Source: Neoarius graeffei (Eukaryota; Chordata; Actinopteri; Siluriformes; Ariidae). Taken from it: a stretch of DNA of 64,000 nt. Both the position numbers and the translations under genes were made by a program. The stretch's first letter is position 1; every line of letters starts with the position of its first letter. The notes under the pieces are model-generated. The model made no database searches and was not told where the DNA came from. It was given only the letters and a program-made list of their open reading frames with translations. This document shows positions 23,801 through 36,451 of the stretch, piece after piece. Where the stretch lies: NCBI RefSeq assembly GCF_027579695.1, contig NC_083571.1, positions 35,058,443 through 35,122,442 on the forward strand, read 5' to 3'.

Positions 23801-25646
23801 CAAGCAAAAAGAAGATTGGAGGTAAACGTTTTTACCTTTGCTTGCAATTGACAAGTCAAGAATCCTGAGGGATCCTGTACAATCGTTGTGGAAATGAGAC
23901 AAAAGGGATATTTCCTCGCTTAGAGTCGGCTATAAATAGTATAATGCTTGTATCACTATTAGCAATATAAACAAATCCATGTTATATTATAGGGATTGTG
24001 TGTGTGCCTGTGTGGTTTAATTATTCTTCAAAAGGGCTCTTATTTAGTATTACAACGAAAGTAAGAATTTATCATAACTACCAGGATAAATTGTTTGGGC
24101 GTGAGGCTTGTTGAGGTCCGGGGTCACCGCGATCAGAGTCGGCAGAGTCGCTGTCTGATTCCGAGGCCGCACGGTCAAACCAGTGAGCCACATTCACCGA
24201 TTGCTTCGCAACGGCCATAGGTTCATACATATATGGTTTCACCTCTCAATATTCAATTTGGAGAGTTCCTACTTCAAAATCGCTCTCGCTTTCAGACATT
24301 TTACACAACCTCTCACGACCAACATCTGTACACTTGTGCTCGGTTCACAAGGAAATGCAGAACTGCTCCCAGTCTGTTTGGCTTAAATGACGTCACGACG
24401 ACTGCCCCCTGGTGGTGAAAGTGCGCATAAGCGAGATGGAAACAAGCCTTCGGAACTTGCGCAAACCAGTGTATTTTAACTGTTTTATTCAATTCTAGGG
24501 TGCAAATTAGACACCAGGAAGACTGAATTCGCTTTTTGGGTCATTCTTCTAGAAAATAAAGTTGATATTCTATGTTCCATCTCCAACCCTTGCCTATGAC
24601 CTTTAAAGGGCTGATGACACGAACATGACTCTATGCAATTTCTTAAATAAACTATACAACATGGCAAACATGTTAGATTTCTGTTATAATTACATGAAAA
24701 GAAGATGCTGTTATGCGAATATCCAACTTTTAATTGCACGGCACAAGAAAACTGGGTCCGTGGCTCGCGGCCATGCTGTGACGTCAGCGGGAGAACACGC
24801 TGCAGTTCACTGGCTGTTCTACTCGATGGAAATGGCGCATGAAAACGCCGGTCTACTTGGCAGCTGGCATCACACTTCTGAACAAAAGAACAACCAAATA
24901 CTGGTACTTTAAGCAGTGATCATGATGGCATGATTTTATCTGATTTTAAATAAATGAGATTGATAATAATGTGAATGTTCACAACTAGTACATACAAACT
25001 CTGCAGCATAACAGTTGTAAATGTCACTTAATTCCACAGGGTGTCAATAATGGTGGACACCACGTGACTCTCAAACACGCATTTAGATACAAAATGGCGA
25101 CTGTCAAATGAAAGAGTAAGAAACACAGTAGGTTTCGACAAGGAGATCATGAAATATCGGTGAATTTAATCAGTAAAAACATGTCCATGATCTTTCCACC
25201 ATGCTTACCTGCGATGATAGCGTCCGGGTTTTCTTCAAATTGCTGATCGTGATAAAAATTCCATCTCCGGTAACGAGCTGTATCATCAAACGCGCAAGAT
25301 CAAATGGCAAGGCGGGTCTTCCGGTTGATTAATTAACCAATAATAACTGTTGTAACTGAAACTCACCTTTTGTAAATTTTTTTTTTTTTTTATTGGTAAC
25401 TCTGAAAAGGTGTCGATAATTGTAGCCGCTGTTCTAGTTTTTAAAATTTATTTACAGAACATTTTTTATTTATTTATTTTTTGTACCTGTATTTTGTATT
25501 AATTATTTGGTTGTAATTTTTGTTTGGTATTATTGCACACATTTTAGTTTAATTTATTTAGTAATTCTAGATTAGACCAAGAACCATTGAGGGTTATGTA
25601 ATCAACAAAAATATTTCAGATTTAATTTTTTGCAAAATAACCAGTG

Positions 25647-25711
<65 letters not shown>

Positions 25712-28700
25712 CTCTCTCTCAGGTGGCTGGTGGACCGTCCATAATTTCGGTGAGATCAGCGGCACCGTGGCCATTGAGATGCACAGCAGGTCGTATGTCC
25801 ATGCGTTAGACACAGGTCTGTTCACCGTCGGAGCTCCACATACAGGAGGTGAGGAGGAGCAACAAGTGTTCCATCAACTTCTCACTGTGGAGGTGATATT
25901 AAACAAATAACACTCGGATTTCTAACTCAGGATAAAGCGGCTACAGCTAATGAGATGAGATTTCTAACTCAATCCATGGATCTGTAAAAGAACTGGCTGT
26001 GAAGAGGCTGATTCCTTTATAAAAGAAACGAGTCTCCACACCACTAGGGGGCAGCAGAACGTACTGCACTGTAGCCCTGCACTATAGATGACTTGCAACC
26101 ACGTGATAAATGTGCTACGTCATGAGAGTCCGCCATGACAGTGGATATACAAAGCAGCTAGGACGGCGGCCACTGAAGGCGTGTCTGTAAACAAGGCTGA
26201 ATTTTCTCAGTTTTACCACGATTTGAACGCTCGAGCGAAGATTCGATACAAAGAGAGGATAGATATATGTGGGTTTTGACCCGTATTACTGAAAAAAAGT
26301 CAGACTTTTCTGAAGATAAGACGCTTCTACTGATCATCAAGTACGAATACAGGTCATTTCATCCACACTGTCAATTATTTTATATTTCAGGTATTTATTT
26401 GTCCGAAAAAAGGAGGAATTCTCAATCGAACTTGACTGAAGCAGCTTCAACACTAAAGAGCGTACGAAGGGGGGTAAACATGTTGGCCCGTGCCACTTGC
26501 TGACCCTGGGATGAATTAACTCCGTGTCATTGCAGGCTGCTCGCTTGCATGTCTATGCTTCCTGCTGGATCACATTAAATCTTCAGGGGCTACGTTCGCA
26601 AATCCCAGGCCGAGGCGCAGTCCTACCGATCCGAGACCGTGCTCTTTCAAAGGGGGAGGCTTAGAGGGAGGTGCCTGTAAAATTTAGCTTCACTGTGAGC
26701 TCCATTGGCCGAGTTATTAATTTTTAAATCCAGCTGGATCATGTTAAATCTTTAGGAGCAGAGCAGCGCCCTCACGGGGCTTTTGTTCACGAATACCTGA
26801 AGTATAAAATAATTGATAGTGTGTATGAAAAAGGCTTTGGATGAAATGGTCATTGGACGAAGTGTCCTGATCCCCTCGTCTCCTCTCTGTACTAAGCCTC
26901 AGAGTTTCCTCGCTCTCTTTCCGAATCACGGACGGAATTCTAAAAAATCGGAATGTGCCACGGTCACGAGTCCTGTTGTGACCATAACCATATACAGCAC
27001 AAAGATATGGCATCGCTAAAAGAACGCTTAAAGCAGCAGAAAAACAAAGAGAGTTGCGCACGTGCGACTATGTTTTGTATGGAATGTCGCTTGACCCCGC
27101 ATTTGTATCTCCACCAACATGGCCGACATCCGGGTTTCTGTTTTGCTTTGACGTCACTCGCAAGTCAAGGATTGTGACTGTTGGTGGTGGTATTCTGGAG
27201 ATCTGACTGTAGCCAATGAAACGAGTCCACTATTTTCACTTCCCTGTCAATGGGTAACGACCTGAACTTCCTGTCAGCCATTTTGTTTTTAAAAAAAAAA
27301 AAATCCAGTCATAGAACAGGAGAGGAATTAATGTTAACGTTCAGGCTGGGTGCGATGATCATATAAACCAACACAATATTCATTTTATATCGAACACTTT
27401 TTTTTTTTTTTTTAACTGGTTTTATTAATTTAGTTTAAATAAATTGAATTCCGAATTGACAGGAAGCAGCCGATTTGATAACATTTTTGTACTTCATTTT
27501 TAAAATGATCATCTTTAGAGATTTTTTTTTCCTCCTTCTCAATGTTAAATGCTTTATGAATAATTTTTTTTAGATATACGATTTTTAAAAAACATCTTTT
27601 TGACATTTTATATAAATCATCAAACTTTAATTAAATGCAGAAATGCTGCATGATATTTCTGACGGTTTGTGATCATACCCATACCTGCCAACCTGTACGC
27701 ATCTTGCGTAGCCGCTACGAATTTTTACCTCATTGTACGACTGTATTACGTTTTCACATTAAAAAGTACGCATATCGTCCGAACTCGCATTTCAGTCAAG
27801 TTCTTGCTGAAGTTGATACCGCTGATCTGTGAGAAAACTCAAAGCCAGAATGGAACGCTTTGCCCAATCCCCCCGCCCCTCTTCCAGAGCGTGTGGCTCC
27901 ACCCTCTTCACCCTTCCCCTTCCTCCTTCGCGTCTCTGACTTGAGTGCAGCGGTGCAGCCAGGTGGCTAGAGCGAGTCGGGGATTGAAACATCGGTTAGA
28001 GACGTCGTTTTTATATTTGTAACAGAAACGGTTGTGTTTCACGTGTACTCGAGCTTCCTAGCCGTTATTTTGTGCATTTACAACACCAACAGTACAGGCT
28101 AGTTCTTCATTTAACTTCGAAGCAGTCACTCGAGGTTGCATATTCGATGCGGTAACCAACGAAACCTGATTACAATTCCTCTCGCACTCTTGTTGAATCA
28201 CTATGATAAGTACCACTTTATTGATGTGCTCAACAAAACGTAGCGTGTTGTATATCTTAAGGGCAGTCGGTAACTTCTGTCAGTGGTAGCCTAGAATGTT
28301 TGCAGATGATGTGAAGTCGAAAATTGGTCATCCCTCTTTAGGGCTGTGCGATGTCCCCTTAATTGGCATCGACGATGTTTACAGTGCAAACATCGTGATG
28401 GACGATCATATCGTGGGCGGGGGGATTTTAATACCACATTATTAAATATATTATTATTATTATTATTATTATTAAAAGTATTAGATACTCATCCGAGGCT
28501 TTGGCACGTAAAGAAAAAAAAGCGCTAGGTGATGTGGAATATTTGGCCTTGATAACGGATATGTGGTCCAGCTGCAACATGATGCCCTATATGTCAGCTA
28601 CCGTACATTATGTGGACCGAGAGTGGGCAATGCAGTCCAAATGCCTGCAGACGAGTTTCATGCCAGAGACACATTCAGCAGACAATTTAGAAGACGCATT

Positions 28701-31700
28701 GTGCGAGACACTTGCCGAATGGAAATAGAGAAAAAGATCGCCTGCATAACAACGGGGTGAATATTGTCGCAGCCATCAGGCAATTGAAATGGCCGTGGTT
28801 AAGTTGTTTTGGGCACAATTTGAACCTGGCCATAACCAACTCGCTTGCGCAACAGAGGGCCAGTACAGACCGAGCGTTTGGAGTTTGCCGAGCAGTCAAC
28901 ACTGCGTTTGCGCGCAGCTGGCTTCGGAGAAATGAGCTGCGCAAAGCGCAGGTGGAAATGAACCTCCCCGAGCACTCACTGATCACGGCAAGATATTAAT
29001 CTGCTCTAACAATGAAAGACTAGTATTCAAACTATGAGAAGAAACTACACTTAAGCTATTACTCATTGTTTATTTACACCATATCAACTGAAGATGCGTT
29101 TCGGCCTTTAGTGCGCACTTGAACGCGCTAATTTTTCCAATTTATTAGTGTTTGAATTATTGCACCAGCTTTTAAAATCATGATTTAATATTTTTTTTTT
29201 TTTTTACTGTCTTTACATTTATCAGAATCACCTTCATTCTTCCATTTGGTTTGACATTATGGCTTAGAGTGGACCATTTTGTGTCTGAAAGTAGGCCTAT
29301 TTACCAGATTAAAGTTATTTGACTTCTGCCGAAGTCTGCGCTTCACTGCCGTTTGATAAGGTGCAATATTTCCCGACTGAAGTCGTTAATAGTGGCTATT
29401 TGTTTGAACAACATGACAAATTTTACATTAAAAGTATAGTGTAGGCTAAAAAATGAAGTCAAAATTTATTATTAGTAGCATACTGTATTTGTGTAACCAC
29501 GTTATGTTCACTAGCACATCCCTGCACCATAGCCTACGTGAACAAGCGGTAATAGGATATTACTTTATAATGATTTATATAATTATGTATAATTATGTTC
29601 TATTTATATATTAAACAAAACTAACTAACTAAACTAACAAAAAACTAACTTTTTAGGTTAAATAGGCCCAGATGATACCGTATATGCATGTTTATGACAG
29701 GAGGGGGCGTGGTATCACGATGGTGGCTCTCCATTGTGATGGATGACCACCATCGTCGATGGACGATGGCATGGTCTATCGGCACAGCCCTATCCCTCTT
29801 ATGAAAAAACCTGCGTGGTACTGCAGTATCAAATGCTTTTTTATACAGTATTACTGCAGTAAATGCAATATTTCGAATGCAAATGCGATAGTTTGCACAT
29901 GAAAAAGGCATACTACAAAATACTGCAGTGTACTGTATAATGCAATATTTTTACTGTATAATGCAGTATACTTCCAACATTTTAAAAAATGCAAAAGTCT
30001 AAACCTATTGCATGGGAAATTTGTGCAGACCATGTTTTGTGTTGAAAGTGCCTTTTTTACATACTGTATTAATTTAATGTGTTATTTATTTTGAAAGAGT
30101 GGCTCTGGTTTAATTTCATTTGCACATGTATTTAATGTTTGTTGTGCTTTTCAAAACGGAAGGAAGTTCCCAAGAGCCATCAATAGCAGTTTCCCAAAGT
30201 CTATCAATAGGAATGTTTTATAAAACTGGACTATGTTCCCAAGGTCAATCAATAAAACTGGATTGAAAGTGTGTTTTTGGTCTGCTGGTTGTGGTCTGTG
30301 GGGGCGCATGCGCGCCGGGTTGGGGTGAGGTTGATGCGGGGGGGTTCTCATGAAATTGTAAAATTGTACTCATAAAATTTTTTCAAGGTTGGCAGGTATG
30401 CATACCTTTATATTCTTGATTGTATTTTTAAAAAAGTTAGATTTTTTTTTTTAAATTCAGTCTTATGTTTTCACACTTGCATCTCTATGATGCAACAAGT
30501 GGGCTTTAGACCTGGGAGGGGCACGCGGGATCAAATAGCGAGTCTAAAATTATTGATCGAGAAACATCGTGAGCGTTGACGAAAGCTCCACATCTGTTTT
30601 ATTGACTACAAAAAAGCGTTCGATATGGTCGAACACGAGCGGCTGTGGGCCGGAATGTGTGACATGGGATTCCCGAGCCACGTGATACAATTGCTACGCT
30701 CACTGTACAAAAACCAGCTGGCTGCAGTTCGGACGAGCTATGGTCTCTCAGATTGGTTTTCCATAGGAAAGGGCGTTTGACAAGGCTGTGTGGCGTCGCC
30801 CGGCCTTTTTAACCTGTACTCAGAGCGACTCATGCGCGAAGCATTGCAGGATTTCACCGGCGAGATCTGTGTGGGAGGCAGGCGTATCACCAACTTGTGC
30901 TATGCGGATGACGTGGCTCTGGTGGCGAACTCTATGCGCCAACTGGAACAACTACTGGGACGTGTAAAGGAAGCCAGTGAAAAAGCCGGTCTGTTCTTGA
31001 ACGTGCAGAAGACGAAATTGATGGTGGTCGGCAAGGATGCGAGCACTGACGACGATGACAGTTTTGTACCGGAGACGCTGGTGGTTGATGGCGAGGTAAT
31101 GGAAGAGATAGAGGCTTTTAACTACCTAGGAGCGATGATCAACCCAGACAGCAATGAGACAACCGAGATACGGCGGCGACTTGCGATTGCGAAGACGGCA
31201 GTTATCAGCCTGGCCCCTGTATGGATGGATAGGAACATCCGTCAACGCACAAAGCTACGCCTCCTCCGGTCACTGGTGTTTCCGATTGCCACCTATGGGG
31301 CCGAGTCTTGGGCGCTGAAAAAGTCTGATCGGAAGAGAATCGAAACGTTCGAGAACTGCATGGATTAAAGTTTTCCGTCGTGTGACGGATTTCCGTCAAC
31401 TGAACTCTCCCGAGGCCAAATGTGAGGTCGGTGCTGATCCGAGGAGAATTAAAATGACGGGTGGTTGGGTAGAGATTGGGTTATAACACTGATGTGTTGC
31501 AACACCATCGACTATCAGCAGGGTTTATTTTACTTTTTTTTTTTGTTTTTGAGCCATGCTTTGTGTCTTTCATTTCCTATGTTTGATCATGTTTAAACGT
31601 TTGCTGTCTACGGTGCGGCATTAAAAAAAACATGCGCTGTCAAAATTGGCAAAATACATTCCCATGTGCTTGGCATGCTTGTGTCTGACCATTTCTGTTT

Positions 31701-34700
31701 TGTATTAAATTAAATCTTGCCAAAATGACTCGGTTCAAACTTGGACATATAGAAACAGAGCATGTTAAAAAAAAAAAACGAAAAAATAAACCCCGGAAAG
31801 CCCGCTCCTCTGCTTCAGCCAGACTTGAAGACCCGACGGTGCAATGCTTGCAGACTGTCAGAAGTAATTAGACCTAAATTTATAGCTAACAAATGAGCAG
31901 ACGCCCCAACAATTATTATTTTCGTTAGGCCAATGTGTAAGGTATGTTAGAACCGTGCCTTATAGCCTATGTTATATCACAATTTAAAGGACGTTTGAGG
32001 AGTTGGAGGCTGCGAGCGCAATGATGTTCCGACATGCGCTAAACTTTATTCCCTGAAAATCATACACCAGCGTTCAATGCCCCAAACAGTCAAAATGTCT
32101 AGAAGACTACGGTTAAATAATAATCATAGCCTACTAAGTTAAATTACGTCAAAACATCTGTTTCTGGCCTATGAAATGATGGAGGAAAATGAGAACGAAC
32201 GCAAAGTAGATAGCAGCCAACTTCACGCGATCTTTTAGGGAACTTAACGCTCATGTTGGCCACAATATTTCTCTTAATAAAATCTTGAATTGTTTTTGAA
32301 GTCGTATTCAACACAAAGTAAGGTCAAATTATAATTTTAATTTTAATGTAAACGAAGATCCAAACTTTGACATCGAGCACAGAGGAGCATGTCATTCTGC
32401 TTTCGGTTTCGGCAGCATGGATGCGCTTTACATGAAAGAAGGCACTGATGTGTCTGCCATCGATAAAGGTGTAAAAAACAAGTGGAGGTGGGCTTGGCTG
32501 TACGAAATAGGTGAAAACGGAAAGACATTTAGTTCATGGTGCAAAAAACTAAACATTCCAGGCGCTTGCATTTGTGTGGTTTGCCACAAAAAAATAATAC
32601 ACGGAAGCAATAGAAAGAGAGTGCAATAAATTGAATATATTAATCCATTAATTAATTGATAATAAAGTTATCAGTTCTAAGTTAATCATTCTCAGAATTT
32701 CATCGAAATCCACCCATAACCCCCCCCCAAAAAAAATTTTCAGTCAAATAATTTTTTTTTTGCTTTAATCCATGGAACTGGTCTTACCGCAGAATGTTAA
32801 GGATTAGCTGGACTGAGAAGAAATCGAACATCTACGTGAGGCAACAGATTGGAGGCAGCTGGAATCTGATAAAGTATTGTGACAAGCTGAAGTTGCGGTA
32901 TTTTGGCCATGTTATGAGAGCGGAGGGAACAGTGGCCGATTTCATCACTGGCATGGTCTTCGGAACGCGATGAAGAGGCCGGCAAAAGACGCGTGTGATG
33001 GACGGAGTAGTGGCCTTGACCGGGATGGGGCTTTCGACTGCTGCCCGCGCGGCGAAAGACAGAGAGGGCTGGAGGGATATTGTGCGACGGGCCACGGACG
33101 CTCAGCCCCCCTGAGTCATCCCGCACCACGACAACGAAGACGATCTCTATGATTTATTTTATTTACACTGTTGTATATTTCTCTCGATTTTTGACCCATT
33201 TGTTCAAGATTAACTTTTGTTGTTGTTTCTGTGGAAGTGTTTCCATCCTCTCGCTTCATCCCGAGATCAGACGACTGAGACTCGGGGATGAGTTTGTTAA
33301 AAGTCGTTACTTCCTTCAGAAAAGCTCTTCAAGCCAAGTAAAGCATTGCGTTTCTGTAAACACTGAGGCTCTGACAGTGTCTTTATGAGAACAGCATCAC
33401 GCCGTATAACCCGTTTATAACACCTGTCTAAACGGACCTTTATTAGAGAACAGTTTTATAATCCGTCGTTTGTTTGTTTTTCTGCAGATGATGAAGGTCC
33501 TGATCCGCCGGAGCAGTTCACCGCTATCAAACTCTCAGACACAAGGTACACTCTCAGAAAAAAAGGTACAGATCCGTACCTTAAAAGGTACAAACGCTTG
33601 TCTCTGTGGCAGTACCTTTAGAGGGTACAGAGCTGTACCTTTCAAAAGGGGTACACATTTGTACCTTCATGCTTTGTACCTTTAAGTGCCTCATCTGTAC
33701 CTTCAAGATCAAGTTTGTACCTTTAGTGGATGGTACAAATGCTGTACCTTTAACAATGGTACAAATCTGTACCACAATGGTACCACCACAGAGACAAGTT
33801 AATTTGTACCTTTAAGGTACATGATCTGCCCATAGCAATGTACATAAATATGTTTAAAAGCCAGCACATACAAACTTAACACATTTTTTAATTAAAAAAT
33901 ATTGTTTATTTTTTTTCAAATGTAAAAACAATACAACTTTGACATTTACACTGCACATTAATATTCATAGAAATTGTACAACAAATTATTTTCTTCCAAA
34001 AAATAAAAACAATAATTACATGTGTGTAAAAAGCTTCAGCATCAAACAAAAATATTAATGAAAAAACTTCAGACAAGTTGAAGCACTTTCAGTACAGGCC
34101 CAAAGTTTGATCACACCTAAATAAATGCATTCATTTTATTTTCACGGCTATTTACAATACATTGTAGATTCCCATGGAGGGCATCAAAACTATGTATGAA
34201 CACATATAGAATTATGTGCTTAACAAAAAATATCAATTCTAGCTGTTGTCTAACAATGATGTCAGCTGTCTATCACAACTGATGGTCCCACATGTCTCAA
34301 CAAGCTTATTTTTTTCTATTGTCCACTCCTCTTTGCAAAAGCATTCCAAATCTGACAGATTGCAAGTGCATCTCCTGTGCACAGTCCTCCTCAGATCACC
34401 CGACAGGTGTTTGATGGGATTTAGGTCTGAACTCTGTCTGGGCCATTCCAAAACCCCACTCAATCCTATTCTGGTGAAGCCATTCTTTTATTGATTTAGA
34501 TGGGTGCTTAGGGTAGTTGTCGTTCTGAAAGATCAAGTTCCTCTTCCAATTTTGCAAAAAGGCATAAGACATCTCCCAAAACAACACTGCATCACCCATA
34601 TAACACCATGCCTTGAGTGAAGAGTGGTGGTGGCAGCATCATGCTTTGGGAATGTTTTTCTTAAGCTGGAGCTGGGGCCTTAGTCACAGAGGAGGAAATT

Positions 34701-36419
34701 ATGGACAGGTCCACCGTGGCAGTGGTAGTGGCACAAAAGAAGACGAAGAGGAACTTTATCTTTCAGAATGACAATTACACTAAGCACATGCCTACATAAA
34801 GAAAAGTCTGGCTTGACCAGAATAAGATTGATGTCTTGGAATGGCCCAGACAGAGTTCAGACCTGAATCCCATCGAACAGCTGTCAGGTGACATGAGGAG
34901 GACTGCACAGGAGATGCACTAGCAATCTGTCAGATTTGGAGTGGGCTAATATTGCCACATCAACATGCGCTACGCTGACAGACCAGAATAACCAAGCATC
35001 CTGTCTGAAACTGCTACTGGTCTGTTCAAACAATCATTTTGGCCTATTGACATGTTTCAGTGCATCATTTAACTCATGTATGGTAACGTGTTTTGCTTGA
35101 TGAGCCTGGCAAATGACAAGACGTAATACTAATGGTATAACACCCTCTCGCACATCGTGCATGATGTCAGGTGGTAAACAAGTTGTGACGTCAAAGTAAT
35201 CTAGGGAGTCAAACGGACAACTTCTTTGCACTCCATACAGTGCACTGTTACTTGGGTTTTCCTTTATAGACTCAAGATGGTACTTGTGAGCGTCTGAAGT
35301 TTGAAGAGTTAAGTCATTTTCACTAAAATGATCATTTTTACTTGATGACGTGGCCATGCAGTGTTTCAGGGCATCATTAAATTCATGAATCCAGAATTCA
35401 TGCTGTCCATTCACAAATGTCACCTTTTTAATGAATACTTACCATCACCATCAAATTCATAATGTATTCATAATGACTGGGAAAATTGCACTTTTCGTAC
35501 ATGAAAAGCGGGATCTTCTCCATATCCGTCATTTTAAATGTCCAGAAATAGACATTTTAAGCTGCAAAACTTACTGTAATTTGGTTATACTAGTAAGTAT
35601 TAGTTTATTACTTCGTAAATATTCATGAAAAGATCAAATTTGGCCATAGGCCACACAGTTTCAATGAGCAGCATAGTTGCAATACCTACTCTGGCCACAA
35701 TCCTACACAGTGCAGTAAACTCATGTATATGGTATCGTGTTTTGCTTGATGAGCCTGGCAAATGACAAGACGTAATACTAATAGTATAACACCCTCTAGC
35801 ACATCGTGCATGATGTCAGGTGGTTAACATGTGACATCAAAGTAATCTAGAAAGTCTAACGGACAACTTCTTTGCGCCCCATGGGTTTTCCTTTATAGAC
35901 TCAAGATGGTACTTGTGAGAGTCTGAAGATCAAAGGTGTTAAAAGGTGAATTGTGTAGGATGGTAGCCAGAGTAGATATTGTAACTATGCTTGTCATTGC
36001 TGTGCTGCCTATTCCCAAATTTGATCTTTTCATGAATATTTACTGATCAATAAACTAATATTTACTAGTATGACCAAAGTACAGTAAGTTTTGCATCTAA
36101 AATCATGTGTGAAAAGTGCATTTTCCCCATTCATATTTAATACTTAGAATGTGATGGTGGTGGCAAGTATTCGTGAAAAGGGTAACATTTGCGAATGGAC
36201 AGGCAGCATGAATTCTGTAAATAAACTACAGAAAATATTACACTGCACCTTTAAGTACATAATTCTGTATGTGTTCAGGCAGTTTTGATGCCCTCCGCAA
36301 GAATCTACAATGTACTGTAAATAGCCATGAAAATATAGAGAATGCATAAAGAAATGGTACACTACACATTACAATGTTTTACATCACATTACCAGCTAAT
36401 TTACACTACACTATAAAGT

Positions 36420-36451
<32 letters not shown>

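Larger units (their letters stand above)
18327..25433. mobile_element. Old TIR element filling most of FRG1 intron 2 (interrupted by at least four others)
   Basis: The outer ends are inverted repeats: GTGGCTACAATTATCAACACC near 18335 and the reverse complement of a copy reading GCGGCTACAATTATCGACACC near 25405-25430. A second inverted pair lies inside: GTCCACAGTTATCGACACCC (18495-18514) against GTGTCAATAATGGTGGAC (about 25040). Both pairs sit next to CACGTGA. The intervening 7 kb is made of nested younger elements. The pairing is by eye and the original element is decayed. Confidence 0.55.
27680..30400. mobile_element. TIR element (CATACCTGCCAACC termini) hosting a hAT
   Basis: Left terminus CATACCTGCCAACCT, right terminus its inverse, flanked by CATACC at 27674-27679 and 30401-30406. 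The 2.7 kb includes the nested hAT at 28339-29792, so the host element is about 1.26 kb and non-coding as far as I can see. Confidence 0.75.
30489..33150 (+). mobile_element. Second LINE type (RTE/BovB-like), split by an insertion
   Basis: Reverse-transcriptase sequence with [30 protein letters not shown] and a TGA at 30778 (GKGV then stop then QGC), then [10 protein letters not shown]. After the insertion at 31359-32774 it resumes near 32777 with [31 protein letters not shown] and a further stop near 32971. Sequence differs clearly from the LINE at 14646-16503. 5' truncated. Confidence 0.85.
34120..36350. repeat. Rearranged block with inverted and direct duplications
   Basis: 34130-34225 recurs inverted at 36245-36350 (GATTCTTGCGGAGGGCATCA-type segment). 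35390-35690 recurs inverted at 35955-36225. 35070-35340 recurs in direct orientation at 35725-35940. Two oppositely oriented Tc1 fragments lie at 34239-34600 and 34600-35030. Identity is moderate, so the rearrangement is old. Confidence 0.7.
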
